Source of the DNA: Dolichospermum flos-aquae CCAP 1403/13F
GTDB taxonomy: Bacteria > Cyanobacteriota > Cyanobacteriia > Cyanobacteriales > Nostocaceae
NCBI RefSeq assembly: GCF_012516395.1
Contig: NZ_CP051206.1
Location: forward strand, 3,330,501-3,394,500
Length of the DNA stretch: 64,000 bases
Direction: 5' to 3'
In this document: in pieces, positions 9,083 through 20,047 of the stretch
Position numbering within the stretch: the stretch's first letter is position 1
Layout: every line of letters starts with the position of its first letter
The notes under the pieces: model-generated
Database searches by the model: none
The model's input: the letters and a program-made list of their open reading frames with translations, nothing else
What the model was told of the DNA's origin: nothing
Made by a program: the position numbers and the translations under genes

Positions 9083-11950
9083 CTAATAAAGCCTAATTGT
9101 TAGTTTTGCTAAATTATCAGCTAGAAATGTAATTTTATCCCCAGAATTTAATGCGATAAAGGATTCTTCTAAACCGTTTAATATATTTTGAATAGGAGGT
9201 TTAACATAATGCTCAACGATGATACTTTCTGGTAAATTGGTAATAATTAATTGTCCAGAAGCATGATAGGTAAAATTAGCATCTTCGACAAAGCCTTCAT
9301 ACTCAACTTCTTTGATTTCAGATGAAACTTGCTCGCTATGATGAGTAATTTGAAGATTTCCTTCAACATCTAATATTCTAACGGGAGTGGTTTCTGTGGT
9401 TTGCACTTGAATTTTTCCTGATGAAGTAATTTTCTGAGTCAACTTGATTTGTTTCGCGTTTGAACCGTAGTTAGGAAAGGACAGCTTATAGTGATAAGAA
9501 TTTTCCAAGTAATGTTTTTCGATTCGCAAAATTTGTGAATCATCTAAAATATTGTGTAACGATGGATCAGTATTAGAAGTCGAAATTAATACGGTTAGCT
9601 CAGGTGAAGAATTAGATGCTTCAGAATAAATGGAAATGGCATCTTTAGAGGTATGGTTATGACGACAAATGAGAATGGCTTGTATATGATCGTTATTTAA
9701 CAGCGCATTTAAGGCTTCATCCCCTTCGATTTGGAGAGCAAAACTAGGATTAATATGCTTGATTAAGTTTCTGTGGTTAACGTTCGAGGTATCGAGTTGA
9801 TAATTCCATGTATGGTTGTTCGTCGTTAATTCAAAGTTGGCTTGATGATTTTGAGGATCAATATCAATTCGGTAATCAATTTTATTATTCTGATTTTGGG
9901 TTGTTAAGTAGCCAGAATAAAAATTACTTTCAGGATAGGGGGTTAATGTAATCGCTTTTTTGAGTAAGGTTTCTGGATTTTCAAGAGACTGAATGAAATC
10001 TACTAATTCTGAATCTAACCTGTTGAGTAAGTTAACAAAAGTTTGTTCGTCTAGGTTAATTTGATAGTCATTACTCCAGTTAAATTGTGCGGATTGAAGA
10101 TGCAATGTATATTGATTTTGATACGTGGGGATGAGACGATAATTGATTTGGTAACTTTCATTATTACTGGATAAAGTTCCTGTGTATTGATTATTAGAGC
10201 TTTGCTTAGTGATCAATTTTAATGTGTTAATAAAGTCTAAAACTTGATCAGGATCAACGACTTCTGAGAAGAACTCTTGAAAGAGTTTATTTTGATAGTT
10301 AGCAATATTTTGACTGTTGATAATTCTTTGGCTATTTTCTGTGACAATAATGTTTAATTGGGTATCTGTATTGGGTTCATCATTGGCGATAAAAATGCCA
10401 GTAATGGTTTCAGGAAAAGCACTATTTATTTGAATAGTTGTTTCTAAGGTTGTAGAAGATTTTGGTTTGATGGCGTTGATAAAACTTGTTTTGGCTGTAT
10501 TTAAAATAGTAAAGCTTGAAGCAAAAATAGGCTCTTGAGTAAGTTTATAGAAGTCTGCTAAGATGATCTCAATTTTTTCTGGATTATTCTGAAATGATTT
10601 GATTGTTTGTTGATAAATGCGTTGATAAAATTCTGAACTAGATAAATTTTGAGAGTTGTCTAGGATGCCTTTAAAGTAACTGATTTGTTCAGCAATAGAA
10701 GAAAAAAGTCGAGTTCCCGATACAGCATCAAGTTTTATAAAAAGCTCTCGATAATACTCTAACATTTTTTCTTGGTTGATTTCGGTAATAAAAGTAATTT
10801 CAAAATCTCTTGGATCACCGAAAAGTTCCCCAGTTTTAGATGACTCTCTAACAAATTTAAATTCTCCACTGCTTATTTCTTGAGAGAAGTAAGAAGTTTG
10901 AGTTAAAATCATTATTATTGTCAAAATACTGAAAATATTATATTCATGATTACGAGAATTTCTTTGAGATAAATTGTCTATAAAAACACTGAGTAAATTA
11001 TTTCTCTCAGATTCTAATTTACTAATAAAATTGGTTCTCTGAGTAGACAAATAATTAATGATTTCACGTGAACATCTCACCCATTCTGGCATAGAATATC
11101 CATAAAGCTTATAATAATCTCTTCTTAGATCGTCCCTATCATAATCTAAATTATGTCTTGCTGGATACCATTGAAAATGTTGTTTAAAACCATGAAGAGA
11201 GTAACAAGTCTGGTCTCGTATTGAAAAAAGAGGATTTTTGTCTTCTTCTTTGAAAGAACGTCGTTCAACTGGCCACATATCTTTTCTGTCTATATACTGT
11301 CTATAAAGCTTTCCTTTATCTACATCATCTGGGAAATAAGATGGAAACTCTTTGTACTCTATACACGATGTGATGATACTTTTCATGGGTGTTTCCGTCA
11401 TTGGCTTATCCAACTCAGAAACTAACAATAACTGCTCAATGTTAATAGAAAATATTTTCTCTGGCGTTGCCGATAATTTATGCTTTAAAATTCGAGCATA
11501 CTTGACGAAATTTTTATCGTCCTGATTAACCACTATATTCCATTTACTATCATTAAATGAAACTTCAATATTTCGACTCTCATCATTCTCAATAAGCAGG
11601 GCAATCTCCAATACCCTTTTTCCATCTATCGTACTCACAATAGCCTGAATAGAAGAAGAATTATCTGCATTATTAACCTTAGACTGAAACTTTAAAGAAT
11701 TAGCCAATTGAATTAGATTTTCAGGAATTCCAGACTGGATAACTGCATCGAAAATCTTATTTTCATAATCAGATAACTGAACACCGTCCGTAATGTTATT
11801 AATGACTTCTCCATCATTAATAACCTTTATTTCCTGAATCCCTAATTGGTTGTCCGTGAGAATTTCCAGTTTTTCATTCTCAATCATTACCTCTGTAGTT
11901 GTCTCCAGAGTTTTAGACTTGATCTTCTGAGAAACGTAAGTTACTGACAT
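9083..11950 (-). CDS. Large protein of unknown function with tandem diverged modules
   Basis: A 955-residue Asn/Gln/Ser-rich protein; I do not recognise a family. The start is set at ATG 11950 because GGAG precedes it (the frame is open 21 codons further up). At least three diverged copies of a roughly 90-residue module can be aligned by eye: one beginning ENKIFDAVIQSGIPENLIQL near residue 65, one beginning QNKLFQEFFSEVVDPDQVLD in the middle, and one beginning DFIQSLENPETLLKKAITLT. Each ends in a beta-rich part with an [FW]NW or similar core (DSKWNIV, QFNWSNDY, NHTWNYQ). A central segment (about residues 190-350) is different and charged, with one hydrophobic stretch (IFSILTIIMILTQTSYF). No signal peptide is seen. 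It lies between a small membrane protein gene and a transporter gene. Confidence 0.7.
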   Translation of the reverse strand: MSVTYVSQKIKSKTLETTTEVMIENEKLEILTDNQLGIQEIKVINDGEVINNITDGVQLSDYENKIFDAVIQSGIPENLIQLANSLKFQSKVNNADNSSSIQAIVSTIDGKRVLEIALLIENDESRNIEVSFNDSKWNIVVNQDDKNFVKYARILKHKLSATPEKIFSINIEQLLLVSELDKPMTETPMKSIITSCIEYKEFPSYFPDDVDKGKLYRQYIDRKDMWPVERRSFKEEDKNPLFSIRDQTCYSLHGFKQHFQWYPARHNLDYDRDDLRRDYYKLYGYSMPEWVRCSREIINYLSTQRTNFISKLESERNNLLSVFIDNLSQRNSRNHEYNIFSILTIIMILTQTSYFSQEISSGEFKFVRESSKTGELFGDPRDFEITFITEINQEKMLEYYRELFIKLDAVSGTRLFSSIAEQISYFKGILDNSQNLSSSEFYQRIYQQTIKSFQNNPEKIEIILADFYKLTQEPIFASSFTILNTAKTSFINAIKPKSSTTLETTIQINSAFPETITGIFIANDEPNTDTQLNIIVTENSQRIINSQNIANYQNKLFQEFFSEVVDPDQVLDFINTLKLITKQSSNNQYTGTLSSNNESYQINYRLIPTYQNQYTLHLQSAQFNWSNDYQINLDEQTFVNLLNRLDSELVDFIQSLENPETLLKKAITLTPYPESNFYSGYLTTQNQNNKIDYRIDIDPQNHQANFELTTNNHTWNYQLDTSNVNHRNLIKHINPSFALQIEGDEALNALLNNDHIQAILICRHNHTSKDAISIYSEASNSSPELTVLISTSNTDPSLHNILDDSQILRIEKHYLENSYHYKLSFPNYGSNAKQIKLTQKITSSGKIQVQTTETTPVRILDVEGNLQITHHSEQVSSEIKEVEYEGFVEDANFTYHASGQLIITNLPESIIVEHYVKPPIQNILNGLEESFIALNSGDKITFLADNLAKLTIRLY

Positions 11951-11999
11951 AGCTACACTCCTTAAAATTGATGTACAAAAGCAGCGATCATAAAGGCTA

Positions 12000-12374
12000 T
12001 TACTTAATCTCAAAGCTTGCGTAGGCTTTATCTAGATACTTTTGAGATTCTGGCAATTTTTTAAAACTATTTGCGGCATTATTCAAGTTTTTATCAGCCT
12101 CTTTAATACTGGCAAAATTTCCGTCACCTCCAATACCTACCTCAGACGCACCCCTATAACCAGACAAAGCATCATCAGCAAATTCACGAATGTTTTCTGT
12201 GGATTTTGATCTACCCTTTTCGGACTCGTAATAGTCCAAAGCTTTTAAAAGAATATTAAGATTAACAATTTCCAGCTTGTATAAAGCTTCATTCATTGGT
12301 GTTGATACAAACCGCCTGTATAAACCTAAGATAACGAAAGATCCAAGAGTTTGAAATATAAATGGGATAGCCAT
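12000..12374 (-). CDS. Small protein with an N-terminal membrane helix, unknown function
   Basis: A 124-residue protein starting at ATG 12374, chosen because GGAGG stands six bases upstream. It begins with one hydrophobic helix (PFIFQTLGSFVILGLY), then a basic patch and an amphipathic, helical, mostly charged remainder (EIVNLNILLKALDYYESEKG). It probably sits in the inner membrane with its body in the cytoplasm. It is the first gene of the operon with the 955-residue protein (49 bp gap) and the EamA transporter, and it may be the membrane anchor of that protein; this is inference from the gene order only. Confidence 0.65.
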   Translation of the reverse strand: MAIPFIFQTLGSFVILGLYRRFVSTPMNEALYKLEIVNLNILLKALDYYESEKGRSKSTENIREFADDALSGYRGASEVGIGGDGNFASIKEADKNLNNAANSFKKLPESQKYLDKAYASFEIK

Positions 12375-12408
12375 TTTAGCCTCCACTACTAGGGGAATAC
12401 ATATACCA

Positions 12409-12551
12409 CTATAAAACCAGAAACCCTAATTCCTCTTTTTGTAATGATAGTTCAAGAAAATCAGCTAATACTTGTTGTGTATATCCTAACCCAAGTAAAG
12501 CTATTCGTGCCTTCTCTCTTACTTCAGCAGAGGCTGTCAATGTACTGAGTC
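12409..12551 (-). pseudogene. C-terminal remnant of an unidentified gene, cut by the MITE
   Basis: The minus strand reads LTASAEVREKARIALLGLG, then YTQQVLADFLELSLQKEELG and a TAG at 12409-12411. The composition looks like a real helical protein end. The frame is cut off upstream by the element at 12552. I do not recognise the family. Confidence 0.35.
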
Positions 12552-12728
12552 CAGGGGAAACGCATCTAAATCTTATTGACAAAATACCGTTTTAATGTAT
12601 AAACCAAGAAATTCCTATTTATCATTTGATTGATTTTTTCAGTATGACAGTGATGGACTAGAATATTGTCAATAAGTGGTCGTTAATGCGAATAGTTTGG
12701 TCATTATTGATAAGATGCGTTTCCCCTG
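12552..12728. mobile_element. 177-bp MITE related to the ISAs1-family element at 54894-56500
   Basis: The left end reads CAGGGGAAACGCATCTAAAT and the right end AGATGCGTTTCCCCTG, a near-perfect terminal inverted repeat. The same ends, CAGGGGAAACGCATCTAA and TTAGATGCGTTTCCCCTG, bound the complete transposase-carrying element at 54894-56500; the next bases (TTGACAAAAT) also agree. The 177-bp interior has no coding potential, so it is a non-autonomous derivative that the transposase of the full element could mobilise. I could not identify a clean target-site duplication. Confidence 0.85.
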
Positions 12729-12894
12729 CTAGTGTCATAGATTCTATATTTGGGTGAAATATTTACAGCACTCAAGCACAAAATAGTCTGGAATTGATTA
12801 AAATCTCAGCTAATACAATAGATTCGATAAGAGATACCAATAATCTCAAATATATAAATTTAGGAATATCTGTCTGAATCAGGATGTCCAGGAT
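12729..12894 (+). other. Remnant of the adaptor-gene 5' end beside the MITE
   Basis: From 12733 the sequence GTCATAGATTCTATATTTGG followed by GTGAAATATTTACAGCACTC and AAGCACAAAATAG matches, with scattered changes, the signal-peptide region of the hlyD-type gene near 2019-2072. It has no open frame. It indicates that a copy of the efflux cluster once preceded the right-hand eno copy too. The rest of this stretch up to 12894 is AT-rich and I see nothing else in it except the start of a dispersed repeat (CTGTCTGAATCAGGATGTCC) near 12870. Confidence 0.65.
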
Positions 12895-14537
<1,643 letters not shown>

Positions 14538-14579
14538 GCAATTGGTGATTGGTAATTGGTGATTGGTGATTGTAAACAG

Positions 14580-14682
14580 CATTACCCATTACCCATTACC
14601 CATTACCCATTACCCATTACCCATTACCCATTACCCATTACCCATTACCCATTACCCATTACCCATTACCCATTACCCATTA
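14580..14682. repeat. Heptamer tandem repeat (CCATTAC)n
   Basis: About 14.5 uninterrupted copies of the 7-bp unit CCATTAC/ATTACCC fill the space between the convergent eno and argC ends. A shorter imperfect run built on TTGGTGATTGG and GGTAATTGG precedes it (14540-14570) and is its approximate reverse complement, so the two could pair. Short tandem heptamers of this kind are characteristic of heterocystous cyanobacteria. Confidence 0.95.
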
Positions 14683-14687
14683 TCGAA

Positions 14688-15746
14688 TTAAGGATAAAAC
14701 CCAACTTTAGGTAATCCCAAAGTTTCATCCCAGCCTAGCATCAGGTTCATACATTGAATTGCTTGACCGGCTTGACCTTTTATCAGGTTGTCAATGGCTG
14801 ACATGACGATAACGCGACCAGTGCGGGGGTCAACTTCTATGCCGATATAACAATTGTTACTGCCACACGCCCATTTAGTTTGGGGATAAGTGCCACTATT
14901 GCAGATTTTCACCCAAGGGGAATTACGATAAAAGGCACTGTAGATAGTAATCAGGTCATCACGGACTAAACCAGGATCGCGCATGGTAGCGTACACAGTG
15001 GCTAAAATCCCCCGCACCATGGGGATGAGGTGGGGTGTAAATTGGATTTTTACGTCATGACCTGCCAATTCACTACAAATTTGCTCAATTTCTGGCGTGT
15101 GGCGGTGTCTACCGACGTTATAAGCACCTAGAGAGTTATCAGCTTCGGCTAACAACAGGTTAACTTTGGCTTGTCTGCCGCCCCCAGATGTGCCGGATTT
15201 GGCATCAATAATGGCTGTTTCGGGAACTATTAACCCTTGTTTTAAAAGTGGGGAAAGTGCCAGTAAACTGGCTGTAGGATAGCAACCGGGACAGCCAATT
15301 AGATTTGATTCGGCAATGCGATCGCGGTACAATTCTGGTAGACCATAAACTGCTGTGGCGGCTATGGTGCGATCGCTTCTTTCTGTACCATACCAATCTG
15401 TATAAGTTTTCAAATCACCAAAGCGATAATCAGCACTCAGATCCAGTACCTTACAACCTTTTTCTATAAGTTGGGGAGCAATTTGGCAAGCCAGTCCATT
15501 GGGTAAAGACAGAAATACCACTTCACAACGACTAGCAATAATATCCGGTTGTACTGCTTCAATGGGCAAATTTACTATATTACCGAACTGTGGGTAAAGG
15601 TCAGCAAAGGATTTACCTGCACTACTTTCACCACCTAAATAAACAATTTCCACTTGAGGATGATCCATCAGCAGTCGCACTAGCTGTACTCCGCCATACC
15701 CTGACGCGCCAACAATTCCAACTGGTACGCGTCTTAAATTTCCCAT
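14688..15746 (-). CDS. argC: N-acetyl-gamma-glutamyl-phosphate reductase
   Basis: A 352-residue NADPH-dependent reductase of arginine biosynthesis. The N-terminal nucleotide-binding loop is VGASGYGG (12-19) and the catalytic cysteine is C155 in [11 protein letters not shown]. The C-terminal part carries the usual [15 protein letters not shown] and [12 protein letters not shown] segments. Length and start (ATG 15746) fit the family. It is convergent with eno. Confidence 0.96.
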   Translation of the reverse strand: MGNLRRVPVGIVGASGYGGVQLVRLLMDHPQVEIVYLGGESSAGKSFADLYPQFGNIVNLPIEAVQPDIIASRCEVVFLSLPNGLACQIAPQLIEKGCKVLDLSADYRFGDLKTYTDWYGTERSDRTIAATAVYGLPELYRDRIAESNLIGCPGCYPTASLLALSPLLKQGLIVPETAIIDAKSGTSGGGRQAKVNLLLAEADNSLGAYNVGRHRHTPEIEQICSELAGHDVKIQFTPHLIPMVRGILATVYATMRDPGLVRDDLITIYSAFYRNSPWVKICNSGTYPQTKWACGSNNCYIGIEVDPRTGRVIVMSAIDNLIKGQAGQAIQCMNLMLGWDETLGLPKVGFYP

Positions 15747-15905
15747 GATCTTAAATCCTTATCTACTTTTAGTTATCTATTATCAATCATCAGCAGTCAA
15801 GCTACTAACTAATTACTGATGACTTCTGATTGAACTTTCGCTGCATTGTATAGCAAAGCGGATCTTTTAGCGTACCTATAATCACAAATATCTTTAAAAA
15901 ATAAT

Positions 15906-15920
15906 CACACTCATAGTGTG
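15906..15920. promoter_or_regulatory. Candidate operator (C-box) upstream of the controller gene
   Basis: A perfect inverted repeat CACACT-CAT-AGTGTG lies 36 bp upstream of the GTG start of the small HTH gene. Controller proteins of restriction-modification systems bind paired palindromes just upstream of their own gene, so this is the natural operator. Only one clear palindrome is visible, and binding is inferred. Confidence 0.45.
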
Positions 15921-15956
15921 TAGAAAATCAGTACCACTAAAGATTATGTTTTTTAT

Positions 15957-16178
15957 GTGACTGAAAATTCTCAACTTCAAAAGTTTGGCGAATACATTCG
16001 CACAATCAGAAAAGCACAAAATCTTTCCCAAGAACAGTTAGCAGAACTGTCAGGACTACATCGCAACTACATCGGTGGTGTTGAACGTGGTGAAAGAAAT
16101 ATTGCTTTGTTAAATATTATCCGTATTGCTCAGGCTTTGGGAATGTCACCCAGTGAATTATTAAAAGGTTTAGACTAA
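15957..16178 (+). CDS. XRE-family HTH regulator, restriction-modification controller protein
   Basis: A 73-residue protein consisting of a single helix-turn-helix domain (FGEYIRTIRKAQNLSQEQLA, ... HRNYIGGVERGERNIALLNI). It starts with GTG at 15957. Its TAA stop is directly followed by the ATG of the restriction endonuclease gene (no gap), the typical C-gene arrangement. By analogy it first represses, then activates its own operon so that the methyltransferase can protect the host DNA before nuclease accumulates. Confidence 0.88.
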   Translation: MTENSQLQKFGEYIRTIRKAQNLSQEQLAELSGLHRNYIGGVERGERNIALLNIIRIAQALGMSPSELLKGLD

Positions 16179-17009
16179 ATGGTATTTCCTTATGCCAGTA
16201 TTCCAGTTGAAAAATGGGCAGATAAAACAAAAGAACTGATAGAAGAACATCCTCTCAAGCCAAATGTTATTAGAGAGGTTGCTTTAAAGAGTTGGCAGCT
16301 TTTATGGCAAACAAAAATAGGAGAGGAAGACACATATTTGAGCCTGGCAGAAATTGATCCACCAGCTATTATGGTGGGTTATTTTTTTGAAAAACTCTTT
16401 GCCAAAGAATTGCAAAAGCGTTATCCAGAGGAATGGAGAGGAACACAAAGTAAAGATGAAAAAGATATTGTTTATCTAAAGGATACAAGATATTCAATAG
16501 AGATAAAAACTTCTGGTCAGCTTGGCACAAAAATTTTTGGAAATCGCAGCTATGGTCAAAAAGCAAAAGATGAAAATAATGGGGAGCTTACTAAAAAAGA
16601 AAAGTCTGGTTATTATATTACAGCTAATTTCTACCAGCAGAGTTTAACATTATTAAGATTTGGTTGGATAGACCATGAAGATTGGAATGCACAAAAATCA
16701 GCAACAGGTCAGGCATCTGGTTTAGATCAAAAAGTCTATGAGCATAAACTTTTTACAATAACAGGAGAATATATTTTAGATTCTCCTGTTAATTTATTAT
16801 GTAAAGTTGGTGATGTAATTGCGAATGAGATGAATAAGGAAGGAATCAAAATTATTCAGGAATTAAGTGATTATCAAGGTAATAATCAAACTGTTAAAAA
16901 AGCCAAAGCGCAGGAAAAATATCACAATATACTTAAATTGAATTCGGGGATTGAAAAATTTGCGCTGGGTAAAAACATAATAAATAGTGTTTGGTGGTGG
17001 TTAACTTAA
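16179..17009 (+). CDS. ScaI-family type II restriction endonuclease
   Basis: A 276-residue protein matching my recollection of the ScaI endonuclease family: YASIPVEKWADKTKELIEEH at the start, RYSIEIKTSGQ and IFGNRSYGQK in the core, and LLRFGWIDHEDW...KSATGQASGL toward the C-terminus. The EIK triplet near residue 110 with the preceding acidic DIVYLKD is the likely PD-(D/E)XK metal site. If the specificity follows ScaI it cuts AGTACT, but that is unproven. The last 70 residues are an extra helical tail. It is immediately coupled to the controller gene and convergent with the methyltransferase. Confidence 0.8.
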   Translation: MVFPYASIPVEKWADKTKELIEEHPLKPNVIREVALKSWQLLWQTKIGEEDTYLSLAEIDPPAIMVGYFFEKLFAKELQKRYPEEWRGTQSKDEKDIVYLKDTRYSIEIKTSGQLGTKIFGNRSYGQKAKDENNGELTKKEKSGYYITANFYQQSLTLLRFGWIDHEDWNAQKSATGQASGLDQKVYEHKLFTITGEYILDSPVNLLCKVGDVIANEMNKEGIKIIQELSDYQGNNQTVKKAKAQEKYHNILKLNSGIEKFALGKNIINSVWWWLT

Positions 17010-17025
17010 AAATACAAAAATACCT

Positions 17026-17877
17026 TTATAGAAATAAAGACATTTGTTCTACTTGACAACTTTGTTCTTTCAAAAAAGTTTCAATTCTATTAGCAGCAAT
17101 ATCACAATAATCTTGACGAATTTCAAAACCAATTACTAACCGATTTAAATTTAAAGCTACCATAGCAGTAGTACCCGAACCCAGAAATGGATCTAGGACA
17201 ATTTGATTTTGATTTGAAGATGCTTGAATTATTCTTTGAATGACAGAAGATGGAAACTGTGCTGGGTGTGGTGTTCTTTCTTTTGAAGATCGGTTTTGTC
17301 CAGAAGTTACTTTCGGAAATTCCCAAACATCAGTGGGATTTTTACCTAAAGGATTAACCCTGATTTTACCATTCTTTTTTTGATTGGGATATTTAACATT
17401 AGGATCACGAATATCGTCAAGATTAAAAGTATAAGCTTCTGAATTTTTCACATACCACAAAAATTTTTCATTTCTAGGTGAAAAGAACTTACTTCCAGCA
17501 ACACCAGCACCATAATTCCAAACAATTTCCTGAATTAAATAAAAAGGAATTTTATCCCAAAGCAAATAGGAAATAGGAATTGCTTTAGCACGATTTTTAA
17601 TGGATAAATAACCTAAATTTAGCCAAAAAGCTCCATCACATAAAGTCAGACGATAAACTTCTGTTATCCATTTTTCACACCAATTTATATAATCGTCCAA
17701 TGGTAATAAATTTTCATATTCCTTGCCAATATTATACGGCGGACTTGTGACAGTTAAATTAATTGATTCATCTGGTAAAATTTTCATTGCCTCTAAACAA
17801 TCTAAATTGTAAATGAGACAATTAGACGTTTGAAAGTAGGGTTTACCTAGTAATTTACTTATATCATTGAAATTCAT
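17026..17877 (-). CDS. DNA methyltransferase of the restriction-modification system (beta class)
   Basis: A 283-residue amino-methyltransferase in beta order: catalytic motif TSPPYNIG (residues about 45-52) comes before the AdoMet motif DPFLGSGTTAMVA (about 233-245). SPPY, not DPPY, is frequent in N4-cytosine enzymes, though N6-adenine is possible. It is transcribed toward the endonuclease gene and ends 16 bp from it, so nuclease and methylase are independently promoted. The cognate target should be the one recognised by the adjacent nuclease. Confidence 0.9.
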   Translation of the reverse strand: MNFNDISKLLGKPYFQTSNCLIYNLDCLEAMKILPDESINLTVTSPPYNIGKEYENLLPLDDYINWCEKWITEVYRLTLCDGAFWLNLGYLSIKNRAKAIPISYLLWDKIPFYLIQEIVWNYGAGVAGSKFFSPRNEKFLWYVKNSEAYTFNLDDIRDPNVKYPNQKKNGKIRVNPLGKNPTDVWEFPKVTSGQNRSSKERTPHPAQFPSSVIQRIIQASSNQNQIVLDPFLGSGTTAMVALNLNRLVIGFEIRQDYCDIAANRIETFLKEQSCQVEQMSLFL

Positions 17878-18020
17878 AGCTTAATAATCTGTATATACGG
17901 GGCTCTAAACTATTAATAGTATATATGAACTATTTTATTGTCAAGTAACAGTTTAAGTAGGTGAACGGAAAAAAACCGAAATATGTAACGAAAAGTAAAA
18001 TCGCCCAAACCCTCTTCACC

Positions 18021-18048
18021 CTTGCCTCTTGCCTCTTGCCTCTTGCCT
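18021..18048. repeat. Short heptamer repeat (CTTGCCT)4
   Basis: Four exact copies of the 7-mer CTTGCCT in the 300-bp gap between the methyltransferase and ribBA. No other structure is seen in that gap apart from an AT-rich promoter-like stretch before ribBA. Confidence 0.9.
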
Positions 18049-18176
18049 TGTCATAACGACGATTTTCAATGCTAACCTACTTAGTTATCTCACAAAAGCT
18101 CTAATTCCGATAAACAAGCTACAATCTAAAATAAGAAATTGTTAAAAAACTTTACGTTAATAGCTGGAAATTTTCT

Positions 18177-19850
18177 GTGTCACAGCCTAATATTACCCAA
18201 ACCTTTAAATTTGATCCTATTGATGCCGCTTTGGCCGATCTCAAAGCAGGTCGTGTCATTGTTGTCGTAGATGACGAAAATCGAGAAAATGAAGGTGATT
18301 TAATTTGCGCCGCCCAATTTGCCACCCCGGATATGATCAACTTCATGGCTGTAGAAGCCAGAGGACTGATTTGTTTGGCAATGACAGGCGATCGCCTTGA
18401 TGAATTAGACTTACCATTAATGGTCAGCAAACTCACAGATACTAACCAAACCGCCTTTACCGTTAGTATTGATGCTGCTCCCCATTTGGGCGTTAGCACT
18501 GGTATTTCCGCCGAAGACCGCGCCCGGACTATCCAAGTCACCCTCAACCCAGCCACCAAACCGGAAGAATTACGTCGTCCTGGTCATATTTTCCCCCTGC
18601 GGGCTAGACCGGGAGGCGTACTCAAACGGGCAGGACATACAGAAGCCGCTGTAGACCTATCCAGACTAGCGGGACTGTATCCAGCCGGGGTAATTTGCGA
18701 AATTCAAAACCCTGATGGTTCAATGGCGCGGTTACATCAGTTAATGGAATATGCCAAAAATCATCACCTGAAAATTATTAGCATTGCTGATTTAATCAGT
18801 TATCGTCTCCAAAATGATCGCCTGATATATCGAGAAATCATTACCAAACTCCCCAGCCAGTTTGGTCAGTTTGATATTTACGGCTACCGTCACACCCTAG
18901 ATAATACAGAACACGTTGCCATTGTCAAGGGAGATCCGGCAAATTTTGGAGATGAAGCCGTGATGGTGCGAATGCACTCGGAATGTTTAACAGGAGATGC
19001 TTTAGGATCTTTGCGTTGCGACTGTCGGATGCAGTTACAAGCCGCATTAAAAATGATTGAAAATGCTGGTCAAGGTGTCGTTGTTTACCTACGTCAAGAG
19101 GGACGGGGCATAGGTTTAGTTAACAAGTTGAAAGCCTATTCTTTGCAGGATATGGGCTTGGATACAGTGGAAGCAAATGAGCGGTTAGGATTTCCCGCTG
19201 ATTTGCGTGATTATGGCATGGGGGCGCAAATTCTCATGGATTTGGGCATTAAAAAAATTCGTTTGATCACTAATAATCCTCGTAAAATTGCTGGTGTCAA
19301 AGGTTATGGATTAGACGTAGTAGATCGTGTTCCCCTCTTAATTGAGTCTAATGATTTTAATTCCTATTACCTAGCTACTAAAGCTAAGAAATTGGGACAT
19401 ATGCTGTTACAAACTTATCTAGTTACAGTAGCGATACATTGGCAAGATGAACCAGAATCCGTCACCGGACGCTATGAACGACTAGAGAAAATACGGTATT
19501 TATCCAAAAATCAACATTTATTGTTACAGGAAGAAGCCCGTCCCTTGGGAATCGCTTTATTTGATCAACCCTCTTTAACTGTACATTTAGGTTTTGACCA
19601 AGCTAATATTGCTGAATCCAATTGGTATCAACAAAAAGGTCATCCTTACCTGCAAGCAATTTGCCAGATTTTAGATGAAATTGCAACTTTACCCTATATT
19701 CAGAAAATGGAATTTCTGATTGCGACAGGTAGCGATCCTTTGAGTAATTTGCAAGTACAGTTAGATAGGCAAACTTTCGCTGATGGTGTACTACCTTCTT
19801 CTTTAAAAGGTATTTTTCAAACACAGCACATTTACAGTTTTAGTAAGTAG
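18177..19850 (+). CDS. ribBA: Bifunctional DHBP synthase / GTP cyclohydrolase II
   Basis: A 557-residue riboflavin-biosynthesis enzyme. Residues 1 to about 205 are RibB, making dihydroxybutanone phosphate from ribulose 5-phosphate (acidic metal loop VDDENRENEGDL at 31-42; RPGHIFPLRA). The RibA part to about 412 opens the GTP imidazole ring, with zinc cysteines in HSECLTGDALGSLRCDCR and the loop RQEGRGIGL. A further 140-residue C-terminal extension (RPLGIALFDQPSLTVHL...) is usual in cyanobacterial RibBA and has no assigned role. The start is GTG 18177. Confidence 0.96.
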   Translation: MSQPNITQTFKFDPIDAALADLKAGRVIVVVDDENRENEGDLICAAQFATPDMINFMAVEARGLICLAMTGDRLDELDLPLMVSKLTDTNQTAFTVSIDAAPHLGVSTGISAEDRARTIQVTLNPATKPEELRRPGHIFPLRARPGGVLKRAGHTEAAVDLSRLAGLYPAGVICEIQNPDGSMARLHQLMEYAKNHHLKIISIADLISYRLQNDRLIYREIITKLPSQFGQFDIYGYRHTLDNTEHVAIVKGDPANFGDEAVMVRMHSECLTGDALGSLRCDCRMQLQAALKMIENAGQGVVVYLRQEGRGIGLVNKLKAYSLQDMGLDTVEANERLGFPADLRDYGMGAQILMDLGIKKIRLITNNPRKIAGVKGYGLDVVDRVPLLIESNDFNSYYLATKAKKLGHMLLQTYLVTVAIHWQDEPESVTGRYERLEKIRYLSKNQHLLLQEEARPLGIALFDQPSLTVHLGFDQANIAESNWYQQKGHPYLQAICQILDEIATLPYIQKMEFLIATGSDPLSNLQVQLDRQTFADGVLPSSLKGIFQTQHIYSFSK

Positions 19851-20047
19851 GGTTTGCTGAATTTCCATAGATTAATCATAGCTTTAGTTTTATAACTAGA
19901 GCTATTTGTTGATTATTTATGTATGCTTGAATAACCCCACAAATAAAAGTTGCTATTAACTAGACATTAGCAATTACAAAAAGTATAATTTTTACTATTT
20001 ATAATAATTTGTGGGTTATAGACGGATAACCAACTAAAAATAAAGTC

